Shown here: piece by piece, positions 1-12,287 of the stretch
How positions within the stretch are numbered: position 1 is the first letter of the stretch
Layout: the number at the start of each line of letters is the position of its first letter
Assembly (NCBI GenBank): GCA_021014325.1
Contig: CM037470.1
Span: 8,783,147 to 8,847,146, forward strand
DNA from: Plazaster borealis
Taxonomy: Eukaryota > Echinodermata > Asteroidea > Forcipulatida > Labidiasteridae
Direction of reading: 5' to 3'
DNA: 64,000 bases
Position numbers and translations under genes: made by a program
Notes under the pieces: model-generated
The model's database searches: none
Told to the model about the DNA's origin: nothing
Seen by the model: only the letters and a program-made list of their open reading frames with translations

Positions 1-828
1 AGGTCTTTTGCCTTAAGTCAAGTCAAATCACCATGAAACGAACTCCAAGTCCAAGTTCGTGTTCTAAAGCACTGTTTTGGAGATTCTCTTAAGATACACC
101 AATGGACATTCCCATTTTCTAATGGAAGTGCATTAATCCACAGAAATAGTTTTTACCTCTAAAAGATTAACATTCCAGGTTTGGATATTTGTACTTTACT
201 CTACATGTACACTGTAGCTTGACATTAAGCACTTAACAATGTTCTTCCTTTATTGGTCTAGCCAAATGCAAATTAAAACACCTGAGGACAAGTCAAAACT
301 CTGTTCAAAGTGATCCAGCTGGCTAGACTATTGCTTCCCACTGCTATGTATAAACATTTCATTCTTTAAATTAAAATTCTCTGAAATTTCCATACAAATA
401 ACATTGTTGTCAGGTGAACCTTATATTGACCTGTGACCTGTGAAACAGCTGGTGGACCAGTAGTCTTGATCAAGGCCGTCTTGCGCACTGTCTCTTTTTG
501 CCCCAGTAATTTTCCATGCACGGAGTCTGTAAGGACGATACACAGTCGTACACACTCATAGTCCATGTACTCACGCGCACACGCACACAGTCTATGCACA
601 GAGTCCATAGTCATACACACTACATGTCATGCACGCACAATATCTACACAATGTAGTACATTTTATGTACAGTAAGAGTGTATGGATCCATGCACTGTGA
701 GCATGGGGGTGTGCTGGAGTTTGGGGCATTATTATACATCGCTAACTATTAAAGCTGGGCAAAATGCGACTCAACCAGTACACAACCTTTGTTTCTAACT
801 CACAGTTGATTCTCATTCCTTCTCTTAG
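1..828. other. Upstream flank or intron of the RABAC1-like gene
   Basis: No coding exon was recognised here. Positions 530-640 are rich in CACAC and GCACAC-type repeats. The sequence ends in a splice-acceptor-like tract, tctcttag, at 821-828. The missing amino-terminal exon of the RABAC1-like gene was not found and probably lies left of the window. Confidence 0.4.
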
Positions 829-3800
829 AATGTCCATCACTCTGTCCAATGCTGGAGCACGAGAATGGATCCAAAAGAAGCGAGCTTCAGTACGACCATG
901 GATGGAATTCCTGAGAACCAAGCAGTTCAGTAAACCAAAGGGCATGAAAGAGGTCACAACTCGTGTCATTTCCAATGTTGAGACGTATCAGAGCAACTAT
1001 CTCTTTGTTTTTGTCGGTCTACTCGTGTATTGCTTGTGAGTATTTTTTCTTAAAGGGAAGTCCATTATTGTTTTTGGAAGAGTAAATTAATTTTCACCCT
1101 CTAGTTTTCACACCATGCAACCAGCCTGTGAAATTCATCCAATTAGTTGGTCTATGTTTTGTCAGGGGTTTTGTGCATATTATCATAATATCAAGGTTAT
1201 ATTGAGTGTGGCAATTGAAAAGGCCACAACTCCAAATTACATCAAAACACTCCTACTATCTGACCATTCAATTTAGCCACACGGTTTTGAATGAGAGAGA
1301 AACTATGCCAGCCCTCAATACCATATCATACACACCACACAGTCAACCCTCTTACTGTCTGATAGCTCAGTATCATCAACTATGATGTTGAACGATTCAA
1401 ATGTAGATAAATAAGGCCAGCATGCAGTATGATAGTGGTGAATGCCTACACAGTACTTCCACAGACAGACAACCCTCCTACTGTCTGACCATTCACAACC
1501 ATCCACTATGATTTGAATGATTGGTAAACTCTGTCAGCATTTGGTGAATGCATCTACACAGTACACATTGTTTCAGCAGACCATACACAACCTATTCAAT
1601 TGAATGTTTTTCAGTGGTTGGTCAATTTAAATGGCAAATGCTATGGAGAGTATGATCCTCATACATGTGACCAACTATTTGAAACCATTCGACTACATGG
1701 GCTGTGCGTGGTGGAACTACATGTATACATTCACCACTTGATGTCGTACTGCAGGATGTTATAGAGGTCAGACGGAAGGGGTTAACAGAGGAAGTGCCAA
1801 AAATATGTAATTAAAAAGAGCTTTTAGTTGGACGTTTGGAGGGGGGACTGTGGTGGTGAATCAAGAAACATTCCTCACCCCCGGGCAGTAGATCCAGTAT
1901 GATCTACCCTACCCAGTCCTCTGATCTGTCAAGATTTTACCTGCATGTAATTGCTGAGTTTTTCAATAATCTCCCTCCACCCTCAGATTTTCTTGAAAGA
2001 GGTGAAGATGCATCAACGAATAGAAAGATGTAGCCCTTAACTGTAAACCCCTTAACTTTAACACCCTGGCTTTATCGCAGCCCAAGGGAATAACTCAATT
2101 TTTTAGGATTTACAATTTGTGTTCAATCACACCCTTGACAATACCAAGTTTACCATTTTTGATTTTGTAGAATAACATCGCCGCTGTTGATCTTTGCCTT
2201 GGTGGTTCTCTTTGGTGCCTGCTACTGGATAAGAGTCAAGAATGAGAGCAAAAAGCTTTCTTTAATGGGTAACTACACTAAAGAACTTAAACCCCTTTGG
2301 CTAGAGACTCACCTGATCCTTTAAAATACTCCAATGTACAGTGACTCAACACCTGGTTGTCAAACTCTGTTAAGATTGGTAGGCCTGTTTCTTAAAACCA
2401 CTTCAGGTCAGTATTCCCAAAAAATTGTCCATGCCTCAACGTGGTATTATTTTTGAGCATGTTGAGCATCTGGAGTAACCATTTTCCTAAGAAAATATCA
2501 TGGTCACAATGAAACCCTGACTTGACAAAGGAAAGACAACAAAGGCGCTTATAATACATGTAAGCACCAGGATTTGGTGTTCTCATATGAGAAAATAAGC
2601 ATTTTCGTTCACCATGAATTGCAAAACATCAGCGGTAAGCCATGGCCGATAATCTGCCATGGTATGCTGGAATCTCAGAACGCTCGGACTTACCTCCAAT
2701 TGAGCCAAATACATTGATAAACAGTGGTGGTAGCCTGTCCATTCTTGTATGCCACATTTGTATAACAAATGGACAGAAAGGGAGCTTATAAGCACAGTTT
2801 CCAGTACCTTCTGTCTCTCTTCAAACAGGTAAATGAAGTGTAGCACTGTAGGTATGTGTTTGTGCATGCTACACAATAGAATGTGTGGGTGGATATTCAC
2901 ATCAGTCGTCCGACAGACTACACGAATAAACAGATAAACAATTGAGGGTGCTCTGAAATACTGAAACCAACAACATGCCCTAGTAATAATGGATGTGCAT
3001 GTTGAAAAGTTTGTTTATTCCTACATTTATTGACTTGAGGTTTAAGCCATCTTCTTTAATATTTTGCTCAAGCCACAAGCCAAAACAATCTTGTGTTTGT
3101 ACAACACACAAGCCTCCAAACCCTCTAGGTCTGGAGTTAAATCTTGAATTCAAAGTAGAGACCTTATGCATTGACGTCATCACGCTGCCATCTTGGAGGT
3201 AAAACAAAGATGAAACGATGGAAATGCACATCTTTGTACGCGCGGCACATAGGATTGGCCAATGAGCAATCTTATTTCAACCTCTAGCCGAAGGTGCCCT
3301 ACTCAAATGACGTCATGTGTGTGTGTTCTATATTGAGTCTGGTTCACCATTCAGCCCATAAAATGTAAAACTTGTTCTAGGCTCAATTTCATTAAGCACT
3401 TATATCAGTATTAAGATGAGTTGGCCAATAAATCACTAGTATTCTGATTGGAGTATACATTATTGTAATTATGCCATTCTGTTTGTTTCTACACAGGCTA
3501 TGAGTTTACATTATTCCATCAATACGGAGCTTTAGCTCTACTGTCATTACCGCTGTTTTTTATTTCTGGGGCCACATCAGCTGTATTCTGGGTAATAGGT
3601 AAGTGTATACTGTGCATACATGAAGATGCAGTAACTTGGTGCCGGTTTGTATGATCCTGACTATTGAAGGGTGTTGCCTTGGGCTCGATTTCACAAAGCA
3701 GTAAGATTCATCTTAGGATGAGTTGTCAATTTTACCATAATTTGTATTGAAACATCACACTTTGCTAAGCAATTAAGATTGATACACTTCAGACTGATAC

Positions 3801-5451
3801 ACAGCTAAGATCAATCTTAAAGGGTCTGTATACGTTTGGTAATTAATCATAAAATTAATGGCAATAAAAACTGACTTGGTAAGAAGCAGCTTCTGATAGT
3901 ATAAAGCATTTTGAGAAACATTTCACTTTGAAGTTATGTGGTTATGGAAAAATATATCAGTTTTTATTTAAACAAAAATTTAATTTGAGAAGCATTTCTG
4001 TCAGAAACGTTTCTCAGATTGTGTTTTCCAATTACGGATTCTTCTTCCTGCGTGGACAAAACCGCTCTGGATTTTCGGCGATATCTCAAAAATGCTACCA
4101 CCTTTTGAAATGAAATTTTCACAAGTTAGTTTTATGGTATATATCTACAACTACTATATAGGATTGAAACAAACTGTGGGTTCCAATTGACCAAATGTAT
4201 ACAATCCCTTTAACTCTTTGTGAACTCGGCCCCTGGTGTGATTAAAAACTCAAGAAGATCTGGCCTGGAATTCGTTTTCATCTGAAGTATGCGATGGACA
4301 TTGAGCTCCTAAATTAGGATTGAAAAGTACATCATTGTGTTTTGGATGAGTAAATTAATTACCATCCTCAAGTTTTCACTAAACACACCATTAAAAGCTT
4401 TCAAAATTACATCAAATTGATTGGTCATGTTTAAGTGAAAACAATGAAAAATGGGTGTGATTTTAGTTTTTTAACTAATTTCCTTTAATGTATGAATATT
4501 ATGTATTTCTTGATTTTACAATTGTAGTTTCATGAATTTTTAAGCACGAGAGCCAAATCAGTCAATCAATCAATCAAAAATGGCATATGTTGTCAGGGAT
4601 TTGGGCTTATTTGGGTCACTAAGTATATCAAGCTCATTTCGATCTAGGTAATCAGCAGTTGTGATTTTTGGTCTGATGGTATTTCCTTGACTTAGGCAGC
4701 ATTTGAGCCGGTCATATTTCACTCGTGTAGAGGATTGGTACTGATGATTTAAACTTTTCATCTAATTTTTTATTTGTATGCCCCGCCGGCGAAGCCGAAG
4801 TGGCATATTATGTTTGCCGTGTATGTCCGTGTGTGTGCATGTGTGCAATCATTGTCGGAGCGTTGACTCAAGGACTTGGCATAACTCCAAACTTGGTGTG
4901 TGGATTGTCCATGGAATCATCCAGATGCCTAATGTTTTTGGACCCCCGAGGTCAAATGTCAAGGTCATTATGGCCTGAAACAAAAGAAAACAAGATATTT
5001 TTCCAATCGATAACTTGAGGAGGACTTGGCATATCAACTCCAAACTTGGTGCGTGGATTGGTCTTGGGATCCCAAAGAAGTCTGTATTTTTTGGTCTCCC
5101 CTAGATTAAATATCATGGTCATTATCACTGAAACAAAATAAATGTTGTCCGAGCGATAACTTGAGGAGGGCTTGGCATATCATTTCCAGTTTACATTCTT
5201 TACTTGCACTGGTCTGTATTTTTCTTGTCTGCAGCAACTATTAGAGAATGAGTTTAATATCAGCGGGCATTTGTGTTTGTCAACACATCCTTATTGTACT
5301 TTGTCTGTAATCGACTGATTGATTGATTGATTGATTGATTTATTGCTTGATCCCAACAGGCGCATCATTCTTCTTCATAATGGTACATGCTGTGATGTTT
5401 GAGCCACTACCAGAAGGGGACCCAGATGAAATCACCATGGAAGAAGTGTAA
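829..5451 (+). CDS. RABAC1: Prenylated Rab acceptor protein 1-like (PRA1 family), 5' partial, four exons
   Basis: PRA1 proteins are small four-helix membrane proteins of ER and Golgi that bind prenylated Rab GTPases and help place them on membranes. The exons I join are 829-1035, 2171-2268, 3497-3598 and 5360-5451. Each intron starts with GT (gtgagt, gtaact, gtaagt) and ends with AG, and the phases agree. The product, about 166 residues, carries the family signature: RPWMEF, a basic KQFSKPKG, SNYLFVFVGLLVYC and then paired hydrophobic segments (ITSPLLIFALVVLFGACYW; ALALLSLPLFFISGATSAVF). It ends in an acidic DPDEITMEEV like vertebrate RABAC1. Vertebrate proteins have about 185 residues, so only some 20 amino-terminal residues are missing. 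Exon 829 begins in phase 2, which implies an upstream exon, but an ATG at 830 could also serve as start. Introns hold several MITEs. PRAF2 or ARL6IP5-type relatives are less likely because the SNYLFVF block fits RABAC1 best. Confidence 0.88.
3155..3337. repeat. MITE family F copy 1 (ends near TAGACCTTATGCATTGACG)
   Basis: A short palindromic element in the second intron of the RABAC1-like gene. The left end reads agaccttatgcattgacgtc and the right end carries aatgacgtcatgtg. The same arrangement recurs at 32723-32886, where both ends are better preserved. The middle part, with a GGCGCACAGGAT-like block and TGACCTCTAGCC, is shared. Superfamily unknown. Confidence 0.6.
3682..4233. repeat. MITE family D copy 1, split by a nested MITE
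   Basis: The left part starts GGCTCGATTTCACAAAG at 3682 and the right part ends CTTTGTGAACTCGGCCCC near 4233. These are imperfect inverted repeats. An intact relative without the insert lies at 39077-39219. The middle of this copy is interrupted by the TTAA-flanked element 3821-4209, so family D was here first. Confidence 0.65.
3821..4209. mobile_element. TTAA-flanked MITE, subfamily B copy 1
   Basis: Terminal inverted repeats AGGGTCTGTATACGTTTGG and (inverted) ...GTATACAATCCCT, flanked on both sides by TTAA at 3817-3820 and 4210-4213. It is about 389 bp and has no coding capacity. It shares internal blocks with the copies at 26324, 33675 and 46194. A TTAA target duplication is typical of piggyBac-type transposons, which is inference here because no transposase is present. 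Confidence 0.75.
4770..5220. repeat. Dispersed repeat with about 2.5 tandem units of roughly 148 bp
   Basis: Phrases such as gcgataacttgaggaggac, ttggcatatcaactccaaac and gtcaaggtcattatg recur with starts near 4852, 5001 and 5146. This kind of 'aacttgaggagg' repeat is widespread in marine invertebrates. The open frames that cross it on both strands are not supported as genes. Confidence 0.55.
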
Positions 5452-5834
5452 GAGAAAAGAAAATCTATACAGGGCCTACTCAACCAATCACAAAATGTTA
5501 GTCAAATCATATAACATTTCAAAACAATTCAGTGATTTCCTAACATTTGGGCAGAATTTTATCAAAGTTTGAGACATTGTGGAAATGTCTTTTCCTCCTA
5601 AATTTCAGAATCGGTCACACAGGTTGAATCATGTTACAGACCTGTTGGGCTGTACTTTTCTTTACAAGATCAGGCAGAGAGAAAAAGATAGAGAAAGAGG
5701 GGGAGGGAATACCATGACAGAAAAGAAGGACTCTAGTTATGATAGAAAGGTTATTAATATTATTATTAAAGGAAAGATACACTTTTATATTTGTCCACAT
5801 GACACCCCCACCTCCAAACGAGTACATTTCCTAT

Positions 5835-6718
5835 GAGAACCTTTCTGTGAGTATGAGTACTTTCCCGAGAGTGAGAGTGTGGGTACTTTTCTGTGAGTAT
5901 GAGTTTCGTTACCTTCCTGTGAGTACAAGTTTCGTTACCTTCCTGTGAGTATGAGTTTCGTTACCTTCATGTGAGTATGAGTTTCGTTACCTTCCTGTGA
6001 GTATGAGTTTCGTTACCTTCATGTGAGTATGAGTTTCGTTACCTTCCTGTGAGTATGAGTTTCGTTACCTTCATGTGAGTATGAGTTTCGTTACTTTCCC
6101 GTGAGTATGAGTTTCGTTACCTTCCTGTGAGTATGAGTTTCATTACCTTTCTGTGAGTATGAGTTTCGTTACCTTCCCGTGAGTATGAGTTTTGTTACCT
6201 TCCTGTGAGTATGAGTTTCGTTACCTTCCCGTGAGTATGAGTTTCGTTACCTTCCTGTGAGTATGAGTTTTGATACCTTTCTGTGAGTATGAGTACAAGT
6301 ACTTTCTTTAAGAATGAGTTTCATTACCTTTCTGTAAGTATGAGTTTCATTACCTTTCTGTGACTATAAGTACAAGTTCCTTTCTGTGAGTATGAGTACA
6401 AGTACATTTATGTGAGTATAAGTACAAGTACCTTTCTGTGAGTATGAGTACAAGTACCTTTCTGTGAGTATGAGTACAAGTACTTTTCTGTGGGAGTATG
6501 AGTACAAGTACTTTTCTGTGAGTATGAGTACAAGTACCTTTCTGTGAGTATGAGTACAAATACTTTTCTGTGAGTATGAGTGTAAGTACTTTTCTGTGAG
6601 TATGAGAACAAGTTCCTTGCTGTGAGTATGAGAACAAGTTCCTTTCCTTGAGTAGGAGTACAAGTACTTTTGTGTGAGTATGAGTACAAGTACTTTTCTG
6701 TGAGTACAGCTACTTTCT
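5835..6718. repeat. 26-bp minisatellite, about 34 units in two subtypes
   Basis: The period is 26 bp. The left half (about 5840-6290) is built on gtgagtatgagtttcgttac plus cttcct. The right half (about 6290-6718) is built on gtgagtatgagtacaagtac plus ctttct. Because 26 is not a multiple of three, open frames on the minus strand cycle through three phases and give long Ser/Thr/His/Tyr-rich readings that are artefacts. The array starts about 380 bp after the stop codon of the RABAC1-like gene. Every unit holds a GTGAGT, the animal 5' splice-site consensus. Confidence 0.9.
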
Positions 6719-7249
6719 TGCATGTAAGAGTCTGAGTACCAGTAAATTTGAAACTGTTATAGAGGTTTTTACACAAACATGTATGTGCTCACACATCTAT
6801 ATTATATTATATTGTATTATATAATGCATATTAATGCTCCAGTCAATATATACATGTAGCTGTATGATTGTTGTGCATACAAGTGTGTAAGAAGAGAAAA
6901 ATGTGTGTGAGTTTGAATACGACCCTGCTGCACTTAAATCAAAGTAGATCCTAAATAGACTGCCCAGCATTGCCCATATTAAATGTTCATCATGCTGCCG
7001 CCATGTTTGTCTGATACCCTATTTGCTTTGTAGATAAGGAGTATTGATTTAATGACGCCATAAGGTGTCAAACCATCCTTCCAATTCTCGGTTTGATTAC
7101 ATCTATCTGAAAGGGTAAACAAACAAAATGGCAATACCATATTTTACCATAGCAGAAAGGTTAAAATATAATAAAAGATTGCACATAAAGACTAATGTAA
7201 GTAGCTGATGATATAAATCTTAAAGAGAGTTGTTAAAGAATTTGTTAAA
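6719..7249. other. Intergenic, AT-rich, no gene seen
   Basis: Contains a short (TATAT)n-like stretch near 6798-6830 and no coding or structural signal that I can support. Confidence 0.5.
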
Positions 7250-7408
7250 AAGGGGCTGTGTTGTCTTGATCAAAGCAGGCCTCTGCCTGTACATGGAATT
7301 ATGAACTCTCACCTAGTTACAGCACTCGCGCTCTCCATAGACATGATATGGAGTTCACAATTGCATGTACGCCATGGGCCTGCTTTGATCATGACGAGAC
7401 AGCCCCTT
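7250..7408. repeat. MITE family E copy 1 (ends AAGGGGCTGT ... ACAGCCCCTT)
   Basis: Inverted ends AAGGGGCTGTGTTGTC and GACGAGACAGCCCCTT enclose a second pair, GATCAAAGCAGGCC and GGCCTGCTTTGATCATGACG. TTAA abuts the right end and lies two bases from the left end. A diverged copy lies at 33465-33670. Confidence 0.65.
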
Positions 7409-8330
7409 AATGCAAGATTTAAAACATGTGCTTTGATGTAAGAAACAAATGACTGTTGCAATAAATGATGGGCATGAGATGCCCCCTCACATGTTCAAAA
7501 TTGATGGGGATTTGTCTTCAAGTTAAAGGATAATCTGTCATTTTAAAACTCGTTGTCTCTAAGCTCTAATTTGGTGCGTTGAATTCCAATTTCTGATATA
7601 CTTATGACTCAATATTGGGACAGGGTTTAGAGCCATCAAAATCAAACACATGTTTAAATCCTACAAAACTATCATTATTTATGCGGTAAGATCGAGAGTG
7701 GATCATAGGTAGGAATTTGACGCCCTGCATTGTCCAAGAAAAGGACAAGATTTTACTACTTATAATTAATTGTACAACTACTGTAATCAGTTTTATTTAA
7801 CTTCTTTTGCATATTGATCATTTCAATCAAACAGATCCTTCGGCCAATAGAAGCTTCCCTTGCATGATGGCACCAAGCATGTTTGCTTTACCACCGCATT
7901 CTCTCTCAGCAGTTGATAAAACACTTATTGTGATTGGCTTAACATTGGTGTGTGGCTTTTGGACTACGGGTGTAATGGGAGACTTTTGGGGACACTAGGT
8001 GGCAGCAGACATATCCAGTAAATCCATTGTTTACAGAAGAGTGCTGATGGTCAGAACTACAAAAACATAAACCTAATTGTCTTTCTGCAACCTAGCAAGC
8101 CCCGAACTCTAAATAGATCATCAAATATTTTGTTTGGTATTTTCTTTTGGTATAGGCCATGCATACATAAAGTAATGGTGAAGGTGCTTTCTGGTGTCAT
8201 TTTCTTTCTTATGGTTGAAAATGTTCCTTTCTGAAAAACACTTGGTGTTTGGAACTCCAGATTGACTTGCTGTTTCATCCTGAAAGATTGGTGTGTTTTC
8301 CAGTGTTTCATTGTAACACGGCCTTACTCA
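7409..8330. other. Intergenic with one end of a family G MITE
   Basis: At 7975-8010 the string gacttttggggacactaggt followed by ggcagcagac matches the terminal repeat of the palindromic elements at 50351 and 52215. The opposite end was not seen, so this copy is truncated. No gene was recognised in the rest. Confidence 0.45.
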
Positions 8331-9388
8331 GAGCTGCCAACTAGTACGGATTTTCCGTATTTCATACGGAAATCAACCAAGAATACGGAAGTACGAATTT
8401 GCGTTTTAAAATACGGATTTGGAAAAAGCCGATCATACTTTTTAAGCCCCAAGTGTAAAACAAACAAAAACAATGAGATAAATAAAAAAAAAAAATGAAT
8501 TCACACGCGTTTCAGAGCTTATTTATAATATATTATAGGTACCATAAAACTATTGCGCTAAAGGACTTAACTACTGCCAGAGGAGACGCGTGGCTGAACA
8601 CGCGGCGCAAATGCACCTTGTACACTTGTACATTCACAGATATACATGTCAACGTCACCACACCACACGGCTTTTTTAGAGGACTGCCGCGCGGCTTTTC
8701 TAATGCTCCGTGCGCGGCATGCGGCAGGCAGACGCTGTGATAAATTTTACTTTTACTTCTACAAGGTGTTGACGTGTTTTTTGTGTGAAGTGTGAAACGC
8801 GCTGATCGCTGCATCAATTGAAATAAAAAAAGGAAAAAGAAAAGATATCTTCGACATGGGCTGCCAATGAAATCAAAATAGTAATAAAGGAAGGCGTAAA
8901 AAATGCAATGGAATTGGACATGTGGAAGGAGACAAAGTTGCCAAAAGTCCTTGTCAAACTTGACTGCTTGACTTGACTGCCCTCCACTGTATTGTAATGT
9001 GCAAACGTGAACATTTTATTCATTTTAATAAACGATGGTACAGAAACTAAAGTATTTGATGAAATATTTTTGATTAATTTTAATTGGAAAGAATCCCCAT
9101 GCACAGTGTAGCGCAAATTGCGGTCCGATATTAAATTTTTTAAAAAAAACTTTTTTTTTTTTTTTTTTTTTTTTGAACTTTTTAATTCACTTTGAACACT
9201 GACATAATTATTAGCTTTAATACAAGGTAATTAGCAAACCAGTGGGTAGTCGTATACAATCCAGTGGGTGATCGCCGCACAGAAAAAGCAGAAAAAAATA
9301 AATACTGATTTGATTTCTCAAAGAATAAAATCTGATTTTCAGCCTAAAGAATACTGAAATGCCCAGTTTAAGGTTGGCAGCTCTGCAT
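8331..9388. mobile_element. Non-autonomous DNA transposon, about 1.06 kb, ends CAGAGCTGCCAAC
   Basis: The left end CAGAGCTGCCAAC (8331) is matched in inverted order by GTTGGCAGCTCTG (about 9376-9388). Inside are the inverted phrases tacggattttccgta and tttcatacggaaa, a poly-T run at 9151-9174 and no transposase-like frame. A 190-bp element with the same ends lies at 55137-55327. Ends starting CAGAG resemble hAT transposons, but no clear 8-bp duplication is visible, so the class is inference. Confidence 0.5.
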
Positions 9389-11409
9389 GTTTATGTATTG
9401 TCTCTCTAATAGCATATGTATTGTGTGCTTGTTAAGCAATTATATTGGAAAACAAGGTAAAGGTATTTTTGTTCCTACTGTGCCCAATTTCATAGATTTG
9501 TGAACATGAAAAAATGCCTTAACTTCAAAATAGCATAGGTAAACAAATCAATACAAATTGGCACGTTTAGCTTGCAACAATTTTCTGGCAGCAAGATTTT
9601 CTTGTGCTAATAGATGTGTATGCTTAGCAATTGTATGAAATTGAGCACTGATGCAGTGATTGATTATAAAACCAAAACTGATGATTGAATTATTATATAA
9701 GTGGTTCGCAAACTGACTGCATTTGCGACAGTTTTGATGTGGCACTCCTTGACAAAGAAAAATGTCAAAACAAACCCAATGGCCCTAGAGGTTGCAGTCT
9801 CTCATGTGGCACTTATACCCAGGCTTCTTGTACTGCCTGGTGACCTAAGTTCGATCTTCAACACTATTAACTTTGTTTTGTAGATTTGTTTTTCTCAATG
9901 CTTCAAGTTCGATTTTTGAGACATTTTTGGCAGCGGACTTAAAAGCAAAATTATATTGTGTCCTTGTCGCAAGTTTAGTTAATATTAAAATTAAGAACAT
10001 TTTTATTTTGTCCTGTATTTATGAATTTTGTTGTTGGGGGATTTTGTTTAAAGAAAATGAAAAATGTACAACTTGTTATTTTTGTAATATACATGGGTCA
10101 ATTCAATTCCATGATGTAATTAGTGTAGCTATAACGAATAATAGAGCAATGTTTACTCAGTATTTTCAAAGAATTGTGTGCATGAAAATGAACAGACACC
10201 TTGGTGGAAAAAAAATTAACCCGAATGTTTTCTCTAAATGGCTTATTCTATGAGTAAATAAAGGTCTTTTGAATAATGCCAATTTTGTTCAACCCTAATT
10301 ATCGATAAACACACCATGCAACAAGCCTGTGATTATTTCATCCAATTTGATGTACATGTTTGACTGGAAACATTGACAACGGTTTAATAGGCATACTATG
10401 TTTTGTCAGCGGATTTTGTGGACGTTCATATAGGCCTACATGTGTGTTATTACTTTTGTTTGGTTACGCTAGTTTTTTTATTAGTCGCCAGTAGAGGGAC
10501 TGGGTAATTCTACGAATCTTGTTCATCCAGAGTTTGTTTGATACAGATATTGCTCTCTAGTAGGCCTACTTGATGTTTATGGGTGACTTCGTTAACAAAA
10601 TAAACGTCGCCAATCAAGACTAGTTTTCCATGTAAATAGCAATCAGGATGATCAACAGATCAACAGATATTGTTGGCGCTGCAATTGTAGTGAAGTGGGA
10701 CGGAAGATTTCAGAGTGAAATTTAGAATTGTTTCCTATATTACTACATATCGTGTAATCCATGGCATCTTATCAGTGGCTATACTTGCCCCCCCTCCCCA
10801 CAATGACATCGAAAAATCTCTTTATCCTATTACGATCCAGTCGTAAACGTATTCTCTGATGTGTACCCTGATATAAATTAGCCTGATAATGTTCACAGTA
10901 TACCAGTTAGTATAATTTACAATATTATTATAATGTAGACCGATATGTCTTTGATTCTCACAACATGTTTTCTCTTGGTGAAATTATATAAAGCCCCATT
11001 TTTGTTTTTATTTCTTTGGCCCAGTTATTGCTTGTTCACCTTGTTGAACTTTCATCCACGAAAACTATCACCGTTCTTAATTTCGTCTTCATTACAAAAC
11101 ACGTCGGTATATGTGGAGCTGCGACTCGATATGCAGAATGTATCCAAGCTCTGTGTGTGTAACTTGTTAACATGTCGAATTACAAACCCCAATTCCGTGA
11201 AATGTTTTCATTGTAATTCGGTCCTTTTTCATCCTTGTTCTATCACATTTATATCTTGATATACTGGAATAATATTGTACTTTATTTAGAGTGAAATACA
11301 TAACTGGATTTATTAAAAGCAAAATGGTCTACTTTTGGATTTGATTTCTGTTTTGTTCCCCTGTATTTCTTTTCTGGGAGACGTTTTTTTTCTGCAGTTG
11401 GTTTATGTA
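9389..11409. other. Intergenic, AT-rich
   Basis: No supported gene. Around 9480-9650 there may be a decayed copy of the GCCCAATTTCATAG MITE family (family C). The frames at 9873-10253 and 10945-11259 have AT-rich composition, no recognisable domain and no splice context, and are not called. Confidence 0.45.
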
Positions 11410-11414
11410 TGGAC

Positions 11415-12217
11415 TGTATCGGACTTTACTACCTGCCTTCCACTAATGCTTGAGGGCGCCCTTCACGTTTGACGGAAAGAGACGATAGACTAACTCTATA
11501 GTTTCAACAGCCATCCGGCTCGAATGATTTTGATTAGCATTTTTCATAAATACACTGTTTTAATCCTTATCCTTTTGATGTAGAGACTTCACACGTATTT
11601 TGTAAACACCCCGAAACCACAGTCATGTAAGTAATGATAGTTTACTAGGCTTATTTTTATAATAACTTGGTCAACAACGAGTTCTTCTGAGCCTTTAGAT
11701 TTTCACTGTATTTTATGTGCCTCGCTCAGTTTTTACCCACATCTGTCCAGAATCAGCTGGTTTTCTCTCTAAATCTCAGACTTTTGGATCACCCTAAGGT
11801 ATAGATATATCCATTCCTTGTTGTCATTGCATAAACTAGTGTTTTTCTGCCATTCTTATAGTATATTTAAGAGTAGAGGAGCGATACCTGTTTTTAACTG
11901 TAAAACGGACCCCACGTGACCTCAGTGTTGGAGCGATCCCTATATTTAAGGTTTTGGCTGTTTTCTTCAAGCTATTACCGTTTTGAAGGTTTTTCGTAAT
12001 TATAGTTGTTTTTCACATAAATATCGTTAGTTGTTCAGATGTAAACAAAGGTTTTCTCTGTTCTTTTTTGTTATAGTTCACCGTGGAAATAAAGTTTGAA
12101 CTGGAAACCGAAGCTCTGACCTTTGGCCATTATTATTCTTATTCCTGCGGTTGACACTATCTGGCGGAAAGTAAGCTAGCGCTCCCTTGGAGATACGCCT
12201 TCGCAGATACCAGAACA
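11415..12217 (+). repeat. 5' LTR of the BEL/Pao element
   Basis: 803 bp, starts TGTATCGG and ends CAGAACA. It contains a TATA-like TATATTTAAG near 11863 and an AATAAA at 12088-12093, plausible promoter and polyadenylation signals. A primer-binding site was not identified in the 70 bases between the LTR and the gag-pol start. Confidence 0.95.
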
Positions 12218-12287
12218 GTGAAATGACTGTGAACATTACATGTACATGTGACTACATCTGAATCAGACAAAGGACCTTCACAACACA

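Noticed and set aside
6350..6776. Long overlapping minus-strand frames rich in Ser, Thr, His and Tyr
   Set aside because: They are phase-shifted readings of the 26-bp minisatellite, because 26 is not a multiple of three.
10945..11259. Hydrophobic 104-codon frame that could be the missing TLCD5 amino-terminal exon
   Set aside because: It lacks TLC-family motifs and splice signals in a compatible phase.
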